A stretch of 64,000 bases of DNA, taken from positions 155,830 to 219,829 of the forward strand of contig CAZYUJ010000003.1 of assembly GCA_964650705.1 (NCBI GenBank). Direction: 5' to 3'. The stretch comes from Faeciplasma sp964650705. Lineage in GTDB: Bacteria; Bacillota; Clostridia; Oscillospirales; Ruminococcaceae. Below the pieces are notes generated by a model that was given only the letters and a program-made list of their open reading frames with translations, searched no databases and was not told the origin of the DNA. Of this stretch, positions 1 to 6,948 are shown in pieces. A program made the translations under genes and the position numbers. Positions within the stretch are counted from its first letter, which is position 1, and the number at the start of each line of letters is the position of its first letter.

Positions 1-102
1 GAGCGAGCCGATCAAAACAATTGCCATCAGCGTCTGAGGGCTGATGGCAAGAGAGATCTCACCTTCCGCCTCATAGGCTTTATCAAATAAACCGTCAAAC
101 AT
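1..102 (-). CDS. Partial membrane protein, N-terminus only (DUF4956-like?)
   Basis: An open frame runs from an ATG at 102 leftward off the window edge, giving 34 residues that begin MFDGLFDKAYEAEGEIS. A GAGGTG ribosome binding site lies at 111-116. The last visible residues (LMAIVLIGSL) look like the start of a membrane segment. The short amphipathic start followed by a membrane helix resembles DUF4956-type proteins, but too little is visible to assign a family. It is divergent from the next gene and has its own consensus promoter. That an expressed gene starts here is well supported; the product is a guess. Confidence 0.6.
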   Translation of the reverse strand, partial: MFDGLFDKAYEAEGEISLAISPQTLMAIVLIGSL

Positions 103-132
103 TACCGTTCACCTCAAATTCAGATTGATATA

Positions 133-161
133 AGTATAGGCTATCAGGGCATTTTTGTCAA
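133..161 (-). promoter_or_regulatory. Sigma-A promoter for the partial gene
   Basis: Read on the minus strand: TTGACA (161-156), 17-base spacer, TATACT (138-133). It lies about 30 bases upstream of the ATG at 102. Its -35 box is only 5 bases from the -35 box of the divergent plus-strand promoter. Confidence 0.8.
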
Positions 162-166
162 CAGTC

Positions 167-195
167 TTGACTTGCAAGGCTAAAAACTATATAAT
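167..195 (+). promoter_or_regulatory. Sigma-A promoter for the DUF308-like gene
   Basis: TTGACT (167-172), 17-base spacer, TATAAT (190-195), 25 bases upstream of the ATG at 220. Confidence 0.8.
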
Positions 196-219
196 CATGA
201 GAAGGAAAGGGGTCTGTAT

Positions 220-699
220 ATGAAAAAGGTTAAAGTTCGTATCATCATCTCAGGGTTGTTTTCTATTGTTACAGGAGTTATGCTGGCTCTTCTCAGAGGC
301 AGTGTTTTAAGCTTGATACTCACTGTTATCGGTGTCGGGTTCATCGTTACTTCGCTCCCCAATAAGATCATTTACCTCAAAAACATCAACAAATTCCACA
401 TTATCAGGATCGTTATCGGCATCTGTATGATCATTTTCGCTAACACCTTTATCAACCTCAGCATGTATATGCTTGGTATAGCTCTGATAATTTACGGAAT
501 TTTTGATTTTATCAGCTGTCGCTCCATCACCAAGCGCTTCTCCTCACTATACATCCGTCCCATTTTGACCCTTGTCGCAGGGATATGCATCACCTTCAAT
601 CCCATGGGCTCGATGGAGACGCTGTTCTTGGTCTGCGGAATTCTTTTGATAGCAGGCGGCGTGTGTGATCTTTATCGGGGCATTACGCTAAGAGTTTGA
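220..699 (+). CDS. Small multi-pass membrane protein, DUF308/HdeD-like
   Basis: 159 residues, almost entirely hydrophobic, with about six predicted membrane segments in three helix pairs (roughly 8-45, 58-95, 112-155). Glycine-rich turns such as GLFSIVTGVMLAL and GIALIIYGIFDF recur, which is typical of the DUF308/HdeD family of short repeated membrane hairpins. The family is linked to acid stress in enterobacteria, but its role in Firmicutes is unknown. The start has a GAAAGGGG ribosome binding site and a consensus promoter. It is monocistronic and ends at a terminator shared with the convergent symporter gene. Function cannot be inferred from context. Confidence 0.75.
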   Translation: MKKVKVRIIISGLFSIVTGVMLALLRGSVLSLILTVIGVGFIVTSLPNKIIYLKNINKFHIIRIVIGICMIIFANTFINLSMYMLGIALIIYGIFDFISCRSITKRFSSLYIRPILTLVAGICITFNPMGSMETLFLVCGILLIAGGVCDLYRGITLRV

Positions 700-761
700 A
701 CGCAGCTCGGTCTGTTTCCATACTATACCGAGCTTAGGAAACATATCACTTTTGCAAACAA

Positions 762-795
762 AAAGAGAAGACCCGTATATGCGGATCTTCTCTTT
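762..795. terminator. Bidirectional intrinsic terminator
   Basis: A stem AAAGAGAAGA...TCTTCTCTTT with an extra CCG/CGG pairing encloses a TATATG loop. A and T runs on either side allow termination of both the upstream plus-strand gene and the convergent minus-strand symporter. Confidence 0.85.
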
Positions 796-810
796 ATTAT
801 ATGCGTTATA

Positions 811-2355
811 TCATTCCTTTGCTGACATTGCCTGTGAGGCGCTGACGGTTACCTTTTCGTCGTAGCAGGCAAATATCTCGTCTACCCTCTTTTCATCAGG
901 CTTTTTGGTCAAAAGGCTGATGACAGGAACGATGATGATTCCCAAAATCATTGTGAATGCGCCGCAGTTGATCGAGCTCTGTAAGAACGACGGGAACAAG
1001 GACTTTGCGAACGTATTGAGGATCATGACGGTCGGGCCCATTGCCATACAGACCATACAAGCTGCCTTTGTTGTCTTTTTCCAATAGAGGCCATAGAGCA
1101 AAGGAGCCAAGAAAGCACCCGCCAAAGCGCCCCAGGAAAGTCCCATCATCTGAGCGATGAATGCAACGTTAGTTGTATACTGAACGATCGCGATAATGAC
1201 CGAGATCACGATAAATACAGCAAGCAGAACTCGCATGATGGTGACCTTTTTCTTTTCGCTCATTTCCTTTTTGGAAAGAGGAACCAAGAAGTCAAGCGTC
1301 AGGCTCGAGCTTGAGGTCAAAACGAGAGATGAAAGAGTTGACATCGAAGCCGCTAAGACGAGAACGATGATAAGACCCATCATAACGTCGCTGAGGTTCG
1401 AGAGCATTGTCGGAACGATAGAGTCATATCCGTTTTCGGCAACCGATTCGGGAGTCGAGAAAAGTCTGCCGAAGCCGCCGAGGAAGTAGCATCCGCCTGC
1501 GACGACAGCTGCGAACAGAGTGGAGATGATAGTACCTGTATAGACGCTCTTTTCGGATTTGATGGCATAGAATTTCTGAACCATCTGAGGAAGTCCCCAA
1601 GTGCCCAAAGATGTAAGAATTACAACGCCCAGAAGGTTTGCAGGATCAGGGCCGAAGAAGGAAGCGAAAACGCCGGGCTGAGTCGAGGTTGCGGGATCAG
1701 AGACCTCAGCAAGAGCGGAAAGAGAGCCCAAGAAGCCGCCGTTGATCTTGAGCACTGCGCCGATAACGGCAACGATGCCGACGAGCATGATGATGCCCTG
1801 AACAAAGTCGCTGATAACCGTTGCCATATATCCGCCCGCGATAACGTAGATAGCGGTGATGAGAGCCATGATGATGATACAGATAGTATAATCAATGTTG
1901 AATGCCATCTCGAAAAGTCGGCTAAGACCGTTATATAAAGAAGCGGTATAGGGAATCAGGAAGATGAATATGAGAACCGCCGCAAAAATACGCATTGCGC
2001 GTGAATCAAAGCGCTTTTCAAAGAAGTCGGGCATAGTTGCGGAATTGAGCGAGTGTGTCATAAGTCTTGTTCTTCTGCCCAAGATGACCCAAGCCAAAAG
2101 CGAGCCGATGATACAGTTGCCGACACCCACCCAGGTTGAGGCAACGCCGAACTTCCAACCGAACTGTCCTGCGTATCCGACGAAGATAACCGCAGAGAAA
2201 TAGGATGTGCCGTAAGCGAATGCGGAAAGCCACGGGCCGATGTTACGTCCGCCTAAAACGAATCCGCCGACGTCCTTGGTGCTTTTCGACGAATAGATGC
2301 CGATAGCTATCATTATTGCGAAGAAAACTACAAGCATAATAATTTTGATTACCAT
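811..2355 (-). CDS. Sodium:solute symporter (SSS family, PutP-like)
   Basis: 514 residues with about 13 membrane helices, the usual size for the SSS family, which couples Na+ entry to uptake of proline, pantothenate, sugars or similar solutes. Family landmarks are the N-terminal GGRNIGPW (35-42), the loop GGYMATVISDFVQG (174-187) matching the SSS signature region, and a serine-rich stretch (about residues 340-355) where the second Na+ ligands normally lie. The C-terminal tail (about 480-514) is charged and cytoplasmic. A GGGGGA ribosome binding site precedes the ATG and a TTGACT/TATACT promoter lies upstream. It is monocistronic. The overall character is PutP-like, but the substrate is not determinable from sequence. 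Confidence 0.88.
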   Translation of the reverse strand: MVIKIIMLVVFFAIMIAIGIYSSKSTKDVGGFVLGGRNIGPWLSAFAYGTSYFSAVIFVGYAGQFGWKFGVASTWVGVGNCIIGSLLAWVILGRRTRLMTHSLNSATMPDFFEKRFDSRAMRIFAAVLIFIFLIPYTASLYNGLSRLFEMAFNIDYTICIIIMALITAIYVIAGGYMATVISDFVQGIIMLVGIVAVIGAVLKINGGFLGSLSALAEVSDPATSTQPGVFASFFGPDPANLLGVVILTSLGTWGLPQMVQKFYAIKSEKSVYTGTIISTLFAAVVAGGCYFLGGFGRLFSTPESVAENGYDSIVPTMLSNLSDVMMGLIIVLVLAASMSTLSSLVLTSSSSLTLDFLVPLSKKEMSEKKKVTIMRVLLAVFIVISVIIAIVQYTTNVAFIAQMMGLSWGALAGAFLAPLLYGLYWKKTTKAACMVCMAMGPTVMILNTFAKSLFPSFLQSSINCGAFTMILGIIIVPVISLLTKKPDEKRVDEIFACYDEKVTVSASQAMSAKE

Positions 2356-2404
2356 ATACTGTCCCCCATTTGTCGTTTCATCGGGAAATCCCGAATATGT
2401 TTAC

Positions 2405-2433
2405 AGTATAAAGCTTTAAAGCATAAAAGTCAA
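2405..2433 (-). promoter_or_regulatory. Sigma-A promoter of the symporter gene
   Basis: Minus strand: TTGACT (2433-2428), 17 bases, TATACT (2410-2405). The following 5' leader contains a small hairpin, TCGGG ATTT CCCGA, at about 2384-2397. Confidence 0.8.
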
Positions 2434-2500
2434 TAGACAGAGGCTAAATTGCTCGCCTAGAATTGCACAAAATCAATGTCGTAAACTTGTTGAAATTTAC

Positions 2501-2529
2501 TTGCAAATTGCTCTGCAGTGTGATATTAT
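2501..2529 (+). promoter_or_regulatory. Extended -10 promoter for the small membrane protein and proS
   Basis: TTGCAA (2501-2506), 17-base spacer, TATTAT (2524-2529), with TGA immediately before the -10 (extended -10). It precedes the ATG at 2571 by 41 bases. Confidence 0.8.
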
Positions 2530-2570
2530 ACCATTATCAATGCATATTTCATCGGAAAGGAGTGCCCAAA

Positions 2571-2822
2571 ATGCTTTATGCTATCACGTTGGGAGATATG
2601 ATGGAGTTCTTTTTGAAGTGCGGACTCATCTTTGCGGGACTTTATTTGATAATCGTTTTAACGCCTAAGCTGGCAAACTTCATTGACAAGAAGCGGGCAC
2701 AGAAAAAAGACCCCTATGACGGGGTGCCGAATCCCGCAAGGGTGGACGATGAATCTATAAAAACCGAAAATGACGCTTCAGAAAGCGAAAATCCGAATAC
2801 GGAAAGTAATACAAAAGAATAA
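2571..2822 (+). CDS. Small single-pass membrane protein
   Basis: 83 residues from the ATG at 2571, chosen because GGAAAGGAG lies just upstream and the promoter at 2501-2529 would sit inside any longer frame. One membrane helix (about residues 11-31, FLKCGLIFAGLYLIIVLTP) is followed by a highly charged, probably cytoplasmic tail rich in Lys, Asp, Glu and Ser. It lies 24 bases upstream of proS and shares its promoter. No family is recognised. The single-pass plus charged-tail layout suggests a membrane anchor or adaptor, but that is inference. Confidence 0.7.
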   Translation: MLYAITLGDMMEFFLKCGLIFAGLYLIIVLTPKLANFIDKKRAQKKDPYDGVPNPARVDDESIKTENDASESENPNTESNTKE

Positions 2823-2846
2823 TTATACAAATTGGAGAGATATATT

Positions 2847-4289
2847 ATGGCTAAGAATGAAAAATTAGTTTCATCGATCACCTCGATGGACACCGACTTC
2901 GCACAGTGGTATACCGACATCTGCAAAAAGGCAGAGCTTATTGAATACACCAGCGTCAAGGGCTGTATGGTGATCCGCCCCTATGGCTATGCTATCTGGG
3001 AGAACATTCAACACATTTTGGACACAATGTTTAAAGAAACGGGACACGAAAACGTTTGCTTGCCGATGTTCATTCCCGAAAGCCTTTTAAATAAGGAAAA
3101 GGATCACGTTGAGGGATTCGCACCTGAGGTTGCTTGGGTAACCTATGGCGGAAGTGAGAGACTTGAAGAGCGTTTGTGCGTTCGTCCGACCTCTGAGACA
3201 CTTTTCTGTGAGCACTATGCAAACATCATCCACTCCTATAGAGACCTTCCGAAGCTCTATAACCAGTGGGTCAGCGTTGTAAGATGGGAAAAGACAACAA
3301 GACCTTTCCTCAGATCCCGTGAATTCTTGTGGCAGGAAGGCCACACCATTCACGCAACCGCTGAAGAAGCTATCATCGAAACCGAAAAGATGCTCAATAT
3401 CTATGCTGATTTCTGTGAAAAGGCGCTTGCTATGCCTGTTATCAAGGGCAAGAAGACAGAGTCCGACAAGTTCGCGGGCGCTGTTTCGACCTATGCTATC
3501 GAAGCGCTTATGCACGACGGCAAGGCTTTGCAGGCAGGAACCTCTCACTATTTCGGTGACGGCTTCGCCAAGGCATTCGACATCACCTATACTGACAAGA
3601 ATAACACCGTTCAGAATCCTCATCAGACCTCTTGGGGCGTAACCACCCGTCTTATCGGTGCTATCATCATGACTCACGGCGACGATAACGGACTCGTTTT
3701 GCCGCCTGCAGTTGCACCTATACAGGTCGTCATCGTTCCTGTTGCACAGCACAAGGAAGGCGTTTTGGAGAAGGCTAACGAGCTTTACCGGACCCTTAAG
3801 GCAGCGGGCATCAGAGTTAAGCTTGATGACTCCGACAACTCGCCCGGATGGAAATATTCAGAATATGAAATGCGCGGCGTTCCCGTAAGAATCGAGATCG
3901 GCCCGAGAGATATCGAAGAAAACCACTGTGTCGCAGTTTCCCGTCACAACCGTGAAAAGGTGTTCATCTCGCTTGATAACTTGGTTGAATCGGTCAAGGA
4001 GCGCTTGCAGTCTGTTCACGACGGAATGTATGCAAAGGCGTTGGCTAACCGTGAGGAAAAGACATATTCCTGCACTTCCTTGGAAGAGATCAAGGAGATG
4101 CTCGCAACCAAGGGCGACGGCTTCGTTAAGGCGATGTGGTGCGGCGACGAAGAGTGTGAAGACAAGGTCAAGGCTGAGACCGGCGTTGGCTCGAGATGTA
4201 TTCCTTTGGATCAGGAAGACCTTGACGACAAGTGCGTTTGCTGCGGCAAGCCCGCCAAGCATATGGTCGTTTGGGGCAAGGCGTATTGA
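2847..4289 (+). CDS. proS: Prolyl-tRNA synthetase, short (archaeal/eukaryal-type) form
   Basis: 480 residues. Charges tRNA-Pro with proline. The length, the absence of the bacterial editing insert, and the C-terminal extension with a zinc-like cysteine set (WCGDEECE near 433-441 and CVCCGKPAKH near the end) mark the ProS type 3 seen in archaea, eukaryotes and several Firmicutes. Class II motif 2 is visible around FLRSREFLWQEGHTIHAT (about 153-170) and motif 3 in the anticodon-proximal region. The start at MAKNEK is preferred because GGAGAG sits 8 bases upstream, whereas the in-frame ATG 15 bases earlier has no ribosome binding site. It ends at a strong terminator. Confidence 0.97.
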   Translation: MAKNEKLVSSITSMDTDFAQWYTDICKKAELIEYTSVKGCMVIRPYGYAIWENIQHILDTMFKETGHENVCLPMFIPESLLNKEKDHVEGFAPEVAWVTYGGSERLEERLCVRPTSETLFCEHYANIIHSYRDLPKLYNQWVSVVRWEKTTRPFLRSREFLWQEGHTIHATAEEAIIETEKMLNIYADFCEKALAMPVIKGKKTESDKFAGAVSTYAIEALMHDGKALQAGTSHYFGDGFAKAFDITYTDKNNTVQNPHQTSWGVTTRLIGAIIMTHGDDNGLVLPPAVAPIQVVIVPVAQHKEGVLEKANELYRTLKAAGIRVKLDDSDNSPGWKYSEYEMRGVPVRIEIGPRDIEENHCVAVSRHNREKVFISLDNLVESVKERLQSVHDGMYAKALANREEKTYSCTSLEEIKEMLATKGDGFVKAMWCGDEECEDKVKAETGVGSRCIPLDQEDLDDKCVCCGKPAKHMVVWGKAY

Positions 4290-4300
4290 TAAACGATCAT

Positions 4301-4327
4301 AAGGGGAACCCCGAACGGGTTCCCCTT
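4301..4327 (+). terminator. proS intrinsic terminator
   Basis: A perfect stem AAGGGGAACCC / GGGTTCCCCTT around a CGAAC loop. The T run after it is weak, but stem strength and position 11 bases after the stop support termination. Confidence 0.8.
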
Positions 4328-4328
4328 A

Positions 4329-4473
4329 TGTTATCCCCTCCTGCATTGGCTCCGCTCGCGCTCACGGGAGCAAACGCTGTTTGCTCCCTGCGCCAATAGA
4401 TGTGAAAAATTCGAGGCACAGCCCCGAATTTTTGTTATTTTTCAATTTTCGGAACCCCGAACGGGTTCCCCTT
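4329..4473. repeat. Intergenic hairpin cluster ending in a copy of the proS terminator
   Basis: This gap has no gene. It carries a perfect 10-base stem GGGAGCAAAC/GTTTGCTCCC (4363-4385), a long AT-flanked stem AAAAATTCG...CGAATTTTT, and at 4451-4473 an exact second copy of 23 bases of the proS terminator (first copy 4305-4327). The direct copy brackets about 120 bases of hairpin-forming DNA, as if a small palindromic element had been inserted with duplication of its target. Confidence 0.6.
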
Positions 4474-4508
4474 TAAACTTCTTTGCCACATCCTGTCGCT
4501 AATATTAC

Positions 4509-4542
4509 AAAAATATGCATTGCAAACGCAATGCATATTTTT
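4509..4542. promoter_or_regulatory. Perfect 15-base inverted repeat, candidate operator
   Basis: Arms 4509-4523 and 4528-4542 (AAAAATATGCATTGC and its complement) are perfect around an AAAC spacer. The right arm overlaps the -35 region of the promoter for the small ribbon-helix-helix-like gene, so an autoregulatory operator is plausible. An intrinsic terminator role is the alternative, since the stem is followed by T residues. Confidence 0.6.
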
Positions 4543-4560
4543 CCGAAGACCTGATATACA
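4532..4560 (+). promoter_or_regulatory. Probable extended -10 promoter for the 4597 gene
   Basis: TGCATA (4532-4537), 17 bases, TATACA (4555-4560) with TGA before the -10. The -35 is weak, but the extended -10 compensates. Confidence 0.5.
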
Positions 4561-4596
4561 CTTAAAGCAAGACAAATGTATTGCGAGGTAGTGTTT

Positions 4597-4785
4597 ATGT
4601 CAAAGTTTAAAATTCCGAGCGTTCCGCCGACGACCAATAAAACGATACGCTTCCCGAACGACGTTATCGAGAGCGTTGAAGATGCGATCAAGGGCAAGGA
4701 ATGTACGTTTTCGGCTTTCGTGATCGCCGCCGTCAGAGCAGCTCTTGACGAAATAAACGATAACGGTCAGACAGATAATAAGTAA
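4597..4785 (+). CDS. Small ribbon-helix-helix-like DNA-binding protein
   Basis: 62 residues starting MSKFKIP; GCGAGGTAGTG precedes the ATG. The centre reads as a beta strand with alternating residues (KTIRFPND) followed by two helices (VIESVEDAIKGK and FSAFVIAAVRAALDEI), the Arc/MetJ/CopG fold plan. Such proteins dimerise and bind short palindromes. A perfect 15-base palindrome lies directly upstream over its promoter, consistent with self-repression. No toxin or other partner gene follows on this strand; the next gene is convergent. Family assignment is by pattern only. Confidence 0.65.
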   Translation: MSKFKIPSVPPTTNKTIRFPNDVIESVEDAIKGKECTFSAFVIAAVRAALDEINDNGQTDNK

Positions 4786-4805
4786 GTACCGATTTCATAA
4801 AACAA

Positions 4806-4834
4806 AAAGGACAGAGAAGATATCTCTGTCCTTT
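4806..4834. terminator. Bidirectional intrinsic terminator
   Basis: AAAGGACAGAGA / TCTCTGTCCTTT is a perfect 12-base stem with A and T runs on both sides, placed between two convergent genes. Confidence 0.85.
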
Positions 4835-4837
4835 AAT

Positions 4838-6091
4838 TTATTTACTCGCTTTTTCAAGCTTCTTCTGCTCTTCCTGCCAGATGTGGAGCTCTTCGGTCGC
4901 AAAATGCAGCTTTGTGAGCACGTTCTTTGCGGTCAGCGGGAACACGAAGAAGGTATCATTGATCGTCGCAAGGTCGATGGCGTCGCCGCGCTTCTTGAAG
5001 TTATATTCAATGTGGAGCGAGCGCATCGAGGGAACCGTGCGGTTAAACTCAAACGTGTCGCCCTCATCGGTCTTTCCGGTCATGGTGAAGCCGTTTTCAT
5101 CGTGTGTCAGCTTGACTGTACCGAGGGTCTTGAAGCCGACAGAACAGTTGACAAGGCGCTCGAGCCTTGCCTTATCCTCGAAGTGATATCTTCCCTCTCT
5201 GACTTCACGTCTGACGTTTTCCCTCTCCCAATTATACCAATCGGGAACGTGAGTGAACACATCCTCGCCGTTTTCACGGTGAAGCTGGCCGAACTCGTCC
5301 ATCTCCCACTTAGCGCCGCAATGCTCGCACCAAAGCTTGGTGTTTTCGGAATTCATAACGAATTCCTTTTTGCAAACAGGGCACTGATACAAAACTTTAT
5401 GAATGTTGTGAGCACGCTTGTCACAGGTGATCTTTATCTTGTTGTCTCTTTGCCAAGCATAGTCGTCATATACGAATTCCTTTTCAATTCTCGCTTGGAT
5501 CTCTTCCGCGGAGAGGGTCTTGACCTCCTCACGGGTCACGATCTGTTTGAATTCGCCTTCGATCTTGACCTTTCTATAGGGGTGCTTACACCACTGAGGA
5601 GACTGTAAGAAGTTGCCCTTTTGAATGAAGGTCACAACAGGCACCTTTGCGGTCTTTGCGAGCTTGCCCAATGCGTTGTCGATCTGTTCGTTAACACCTG
5701 CGAGAGCGAATCTTGCTTCGGGATAGATCGCACAGCACATCTTATATCTTGTCAAAGAGGTCAAAATGTGGCGGACAACGGACATATCCTGTGTGAATTT
5801 GCGTTTATAAATGCCGCCGATGCCTCTCATCAGCCATTCCTTACCGATAAATTCTTCGATAGAGATGACCCAAGTGCAGCGATGTGGGAAGATAGCCTTA
5901 ACGACCATCGGGAAATCGACGAATGAAGCGTGATTGCAAAGAATGAGATAAGGGGGCTTCAAGCCCTCACAGTTGACTTTGTTTATTTTGTGTTTTGTGG
6001 CATAGTATACCGTGCCGCCCCATTCGATGGGCATGAGCACAGGCCAGGGTTTTTGAACCTTGCGCTTGGTGTCAAAAGCTTTCGGAGCCAT
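4838..6091 (-). CDS. PlsC-like acyltransferase with zinc-ribbon C-terminal domain
   Basis: 417 residues. The N-terminal half is a glycerolipid acyltransferase domain: NHASFVD (53-59) is the catalytic NHx4D box and YPEARFA (123-129) replaces the usual phosphate-binding EGTRS block. The enzyme would transfer fatty acyl groups to a lysophospholipid or similar acceptor at the membrane. A zinc ribbon follows (CPVC 237-240, CEHC 255-258), then about 150 residues of beta-rich unknown domain. This is nearly twice the length of a plain PlsC. The start is set at the ATG at 6091 because the GAAAGGA ribosome binding site abuts the upstream ATG at 6100 too closely. The substrate is uncertain. Confidence 0.75.
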   Translation of the reverse strand: MAPKAFDTKRKVQKPWPVLMPIEWGGTVYYATKHKINKVNCEGLKPPYLILCNHASFVDFPMVVKAIFPHRCTWVISIEEFIGKEWLMRGIGGIYKRKFTQDMSVVRHILTSLTRYKMCCAIYPEARFALAGVNEQIDNALGKLAKTAKVPVVTFIQKGNFLQSPQWCKHPYRKVKIEGEFKQIVTREEVKTLSAEEIQARIEKEFVYDDYAWQRDNKIKITCDKRAHNIHKVLYQCPVCKKEFVMNSENTKLWCEHCGAKWEMDEFGQLHRENGEDVFTHVPDWYNWERENVRREVREGRYHFEDKARLERLVNCSVGFKTLGTVKLTHDENGFTMTGKTDEGDTFEFNRTVPSMRSLHIEYNFKKRGDAIDLATINDTFFVFPLTAKNVLTKLHFATEELHIWQEEQKKLEKASK

Positions 6092-6198
6092 GGCGACCAT
6101 CCTTTCGGTTTAGTTTTTGTGTCACATACGAAAAGTATATCACAGCTTGTCGGAAAATGCAATACAAGAAACAAAGCTTTTAATCAAGCTTTTGTGTG

Positions 6199-6295
6199 GG
6201 GGCGAAGCCCCGCCCGCGCGCTTTGCGCGCGGGCGCCTGCCGCCTTCGGCGGCAGGCTGCTATGCGGACCGTGTCCGCATAGCGGGCTTCGCCCC
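6199..6295. repeat. GC-rich multi-hairpin element R1 (core)
   Basis: GGGGCGAAGCCCC (6199-6211) and GGGCTTCGCCCC (6284-6295) can pair with each other or each fold alone. Between them sit three perfect hairpins with almost no spacer: 6212-6234 (arms GCCCGCGCGC), 6235-6257 (arms GCCTGCCGCC) and 6259-6283 (arms GCTATGCGGAC). The layout equals that of R2, R3 and R4 with different arm sequences. It fills the gap between the acyltransferase start and the next terminator and contains no gene. Confidence 0.85.
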
Positions 6296-6315
6296 GCCGC
6301 ACTTTGCCCAAAAAC

Positions 6316-6345
6316 AAAGCTCCCCCGATCGCTCGGGGAAGCTTT
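6316..6345 (-). terminator. Terminator of the 6346 gene (minus strand)
   Basis: The stem AAGCTCCCCCGA / TCGGGGAAGCTT (one mismatch) lies directly after the stop codon of the minus-strand gene. An A run at 6310-6315 reads as the U tail on that strand. Confidence 0.8.
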
Positions 6346-6531
6346 TTACTCGTCATTCGAAGGAAGCTCGATCTTTCCGTTTTCCTTTTCAAATTCTTTG
6401 ATGCATTGGCGGATCAGATAAAGGATCTGGCTGTTAGCCGAGCGGCCTTCATATTTTGAGATATAGTGAAGCTTAAAATGAAGCTCGGGGTCAACCTCGA
6501 TTCCAAGGTGCTTGTTGTTTTTGTTTCTCAT
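6346..6531 (-). CDS. Small Arc/ribbon-helix-helix-like DNA-binding protein
   Basis: 61 residues, MRNKNNKHLGIEVDPELHFK at the N-terminus, then a helix-turn-helix pair (LHYISKYEGRSANSQILYLIRQCIKEFEK split over about 19-50). HLGIEVDPEL as the strand and RSANSQILYLIRQ as the second helix fit the Arc/Mnt plan closely. It is divergent from the gene at 6653, and the 121-base divergent region holds two palindromes sharing a 15-base direct repeat (6549-6563 and 6601-6615). The likely role is a repressor of itself and of the divergent gene. Regulation of that target is inferred from layout only. Confidence 0.75.
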   Translation of the reverse strand: MRNKNNKHLGIEVDPELHFKLHYISKYEGRSANSQILYLIRQCIKEFEKENGKIELPSNDE

Positions 6532-6543
6532 ATATATCGCTCC

Positions 6544-6575
6544 ATGATCTTATTTTAAGTATATTTTAAGATCAT
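6544..6575. promoter_or_regulatory. Operator-like inverted repeat 1
   Basis: ATGATCTTA (6544-6552) and TAAGATCAT (6567-6575) are perfect complements. Between them lies most of CTTATTTTAAGTATA (6549-6563), repeated exactly at 6601-6615, 52 bases away (five helical turns). Confidence 0.65.
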
Positions 6576-6589
6576 TGGTACGAAAATAT

Positions 6590-6617
6590 TTGACAGTATA
6601 CTTATTTTAAGTATACT
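6590..6617 (+). promoter_or_regulatory. Promoter of the 6653 gene overlaid by operator-like inverted repeat 2
   Basis: TTGACA (6590-6595), 16-base spacer, TATACT (6612-6617). The perfect palindrome AGTATACTTA-TTT-TAAGTATACT (6595-6617) covers the spacer and the -10, so a protein bound there would block RNA polymerase. Confidence 0.75.
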
Positions 6618-6652
6618 AAAATTAATAAGATGACCAAAAAGGAGGAATACAG

Positions 6653-6940
6653 ATGAAAACGGCGCTTTTTTGCTCGAAACCGTTGAGCGTTTGTGTGCTC
6701 ACATCTATCTTGCCCGACAGGGTGACTGAAATAATTTCGGCATCGGGGGTCGATTTTGGCGCCGAGCTTGTATCGAAAAGAATAAACTGTCCGTACAGAT
6801 ATACTAAGTCGGTTGACGAAGCTATTGAACAGGCAGAGTGTATCGTTGCCGTTTGGGACGGCAGGACTCCCGAAGTGATCTCGGCTGTAAGACAAGCCGA
6901 GCGCATCGGAAAGCGAGTCCTTCTATCCTTCATGCCCTGA
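6653..6940 (+). CDS. Small Rossmann/SLOG-like protein of unknown function
   Basis: 95 residues; AGGAGG lies just upstream of the ATG. Alternating strands and helices are visible: a strand ALFCSKPLSVCVL, a helix around SILPDRVTEIISASG, a helix SVDEAIEQAE, a strand CIVAVWDGRTPEV and a final RIGKRVLLSFMP. The WDGRTPEV... arrangement followed by a helix and a basic strand resembles nucleotide-binding SLOG/DprA-type Rossmann folds in miniature, but no motif is decisive. It is under a strong promoter covered by a palindrome and is divergent from a ribbon-helix-helix protein, suggesting tight repression under unknown conditions. Confidence 0.7.
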   Translation: MKTALFCSKPLSVCVLTSILPDRVTEIISASGVDFGAELVSKRINCPYRYTKSVDEAIEQAECIVAVWDGRTPEVISAVRQAERIGKRVLLSFMP

Positions 6941-6948
6941 TACAAACA

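Noticed and set aside
4883..5926. Two long plus-strand frames opposite the acyltransferase gene
   Set aside because: The minus-strand frame has clear acyltransferase and zinc-ribbon motifs; the plus frames have none.
6199..6295. R1-R5 as a CRISPR array
   Set aside because: Repeats are not regularly spaced, are palindromic throughout and lie far apart; no cas genes are present.
6180..6421. Frames on both strands through R1
   Set aside because: They read through GC-rich palindromes into low-complexity Arg/Ala/Pro and have no starts with ribosome binding sites.
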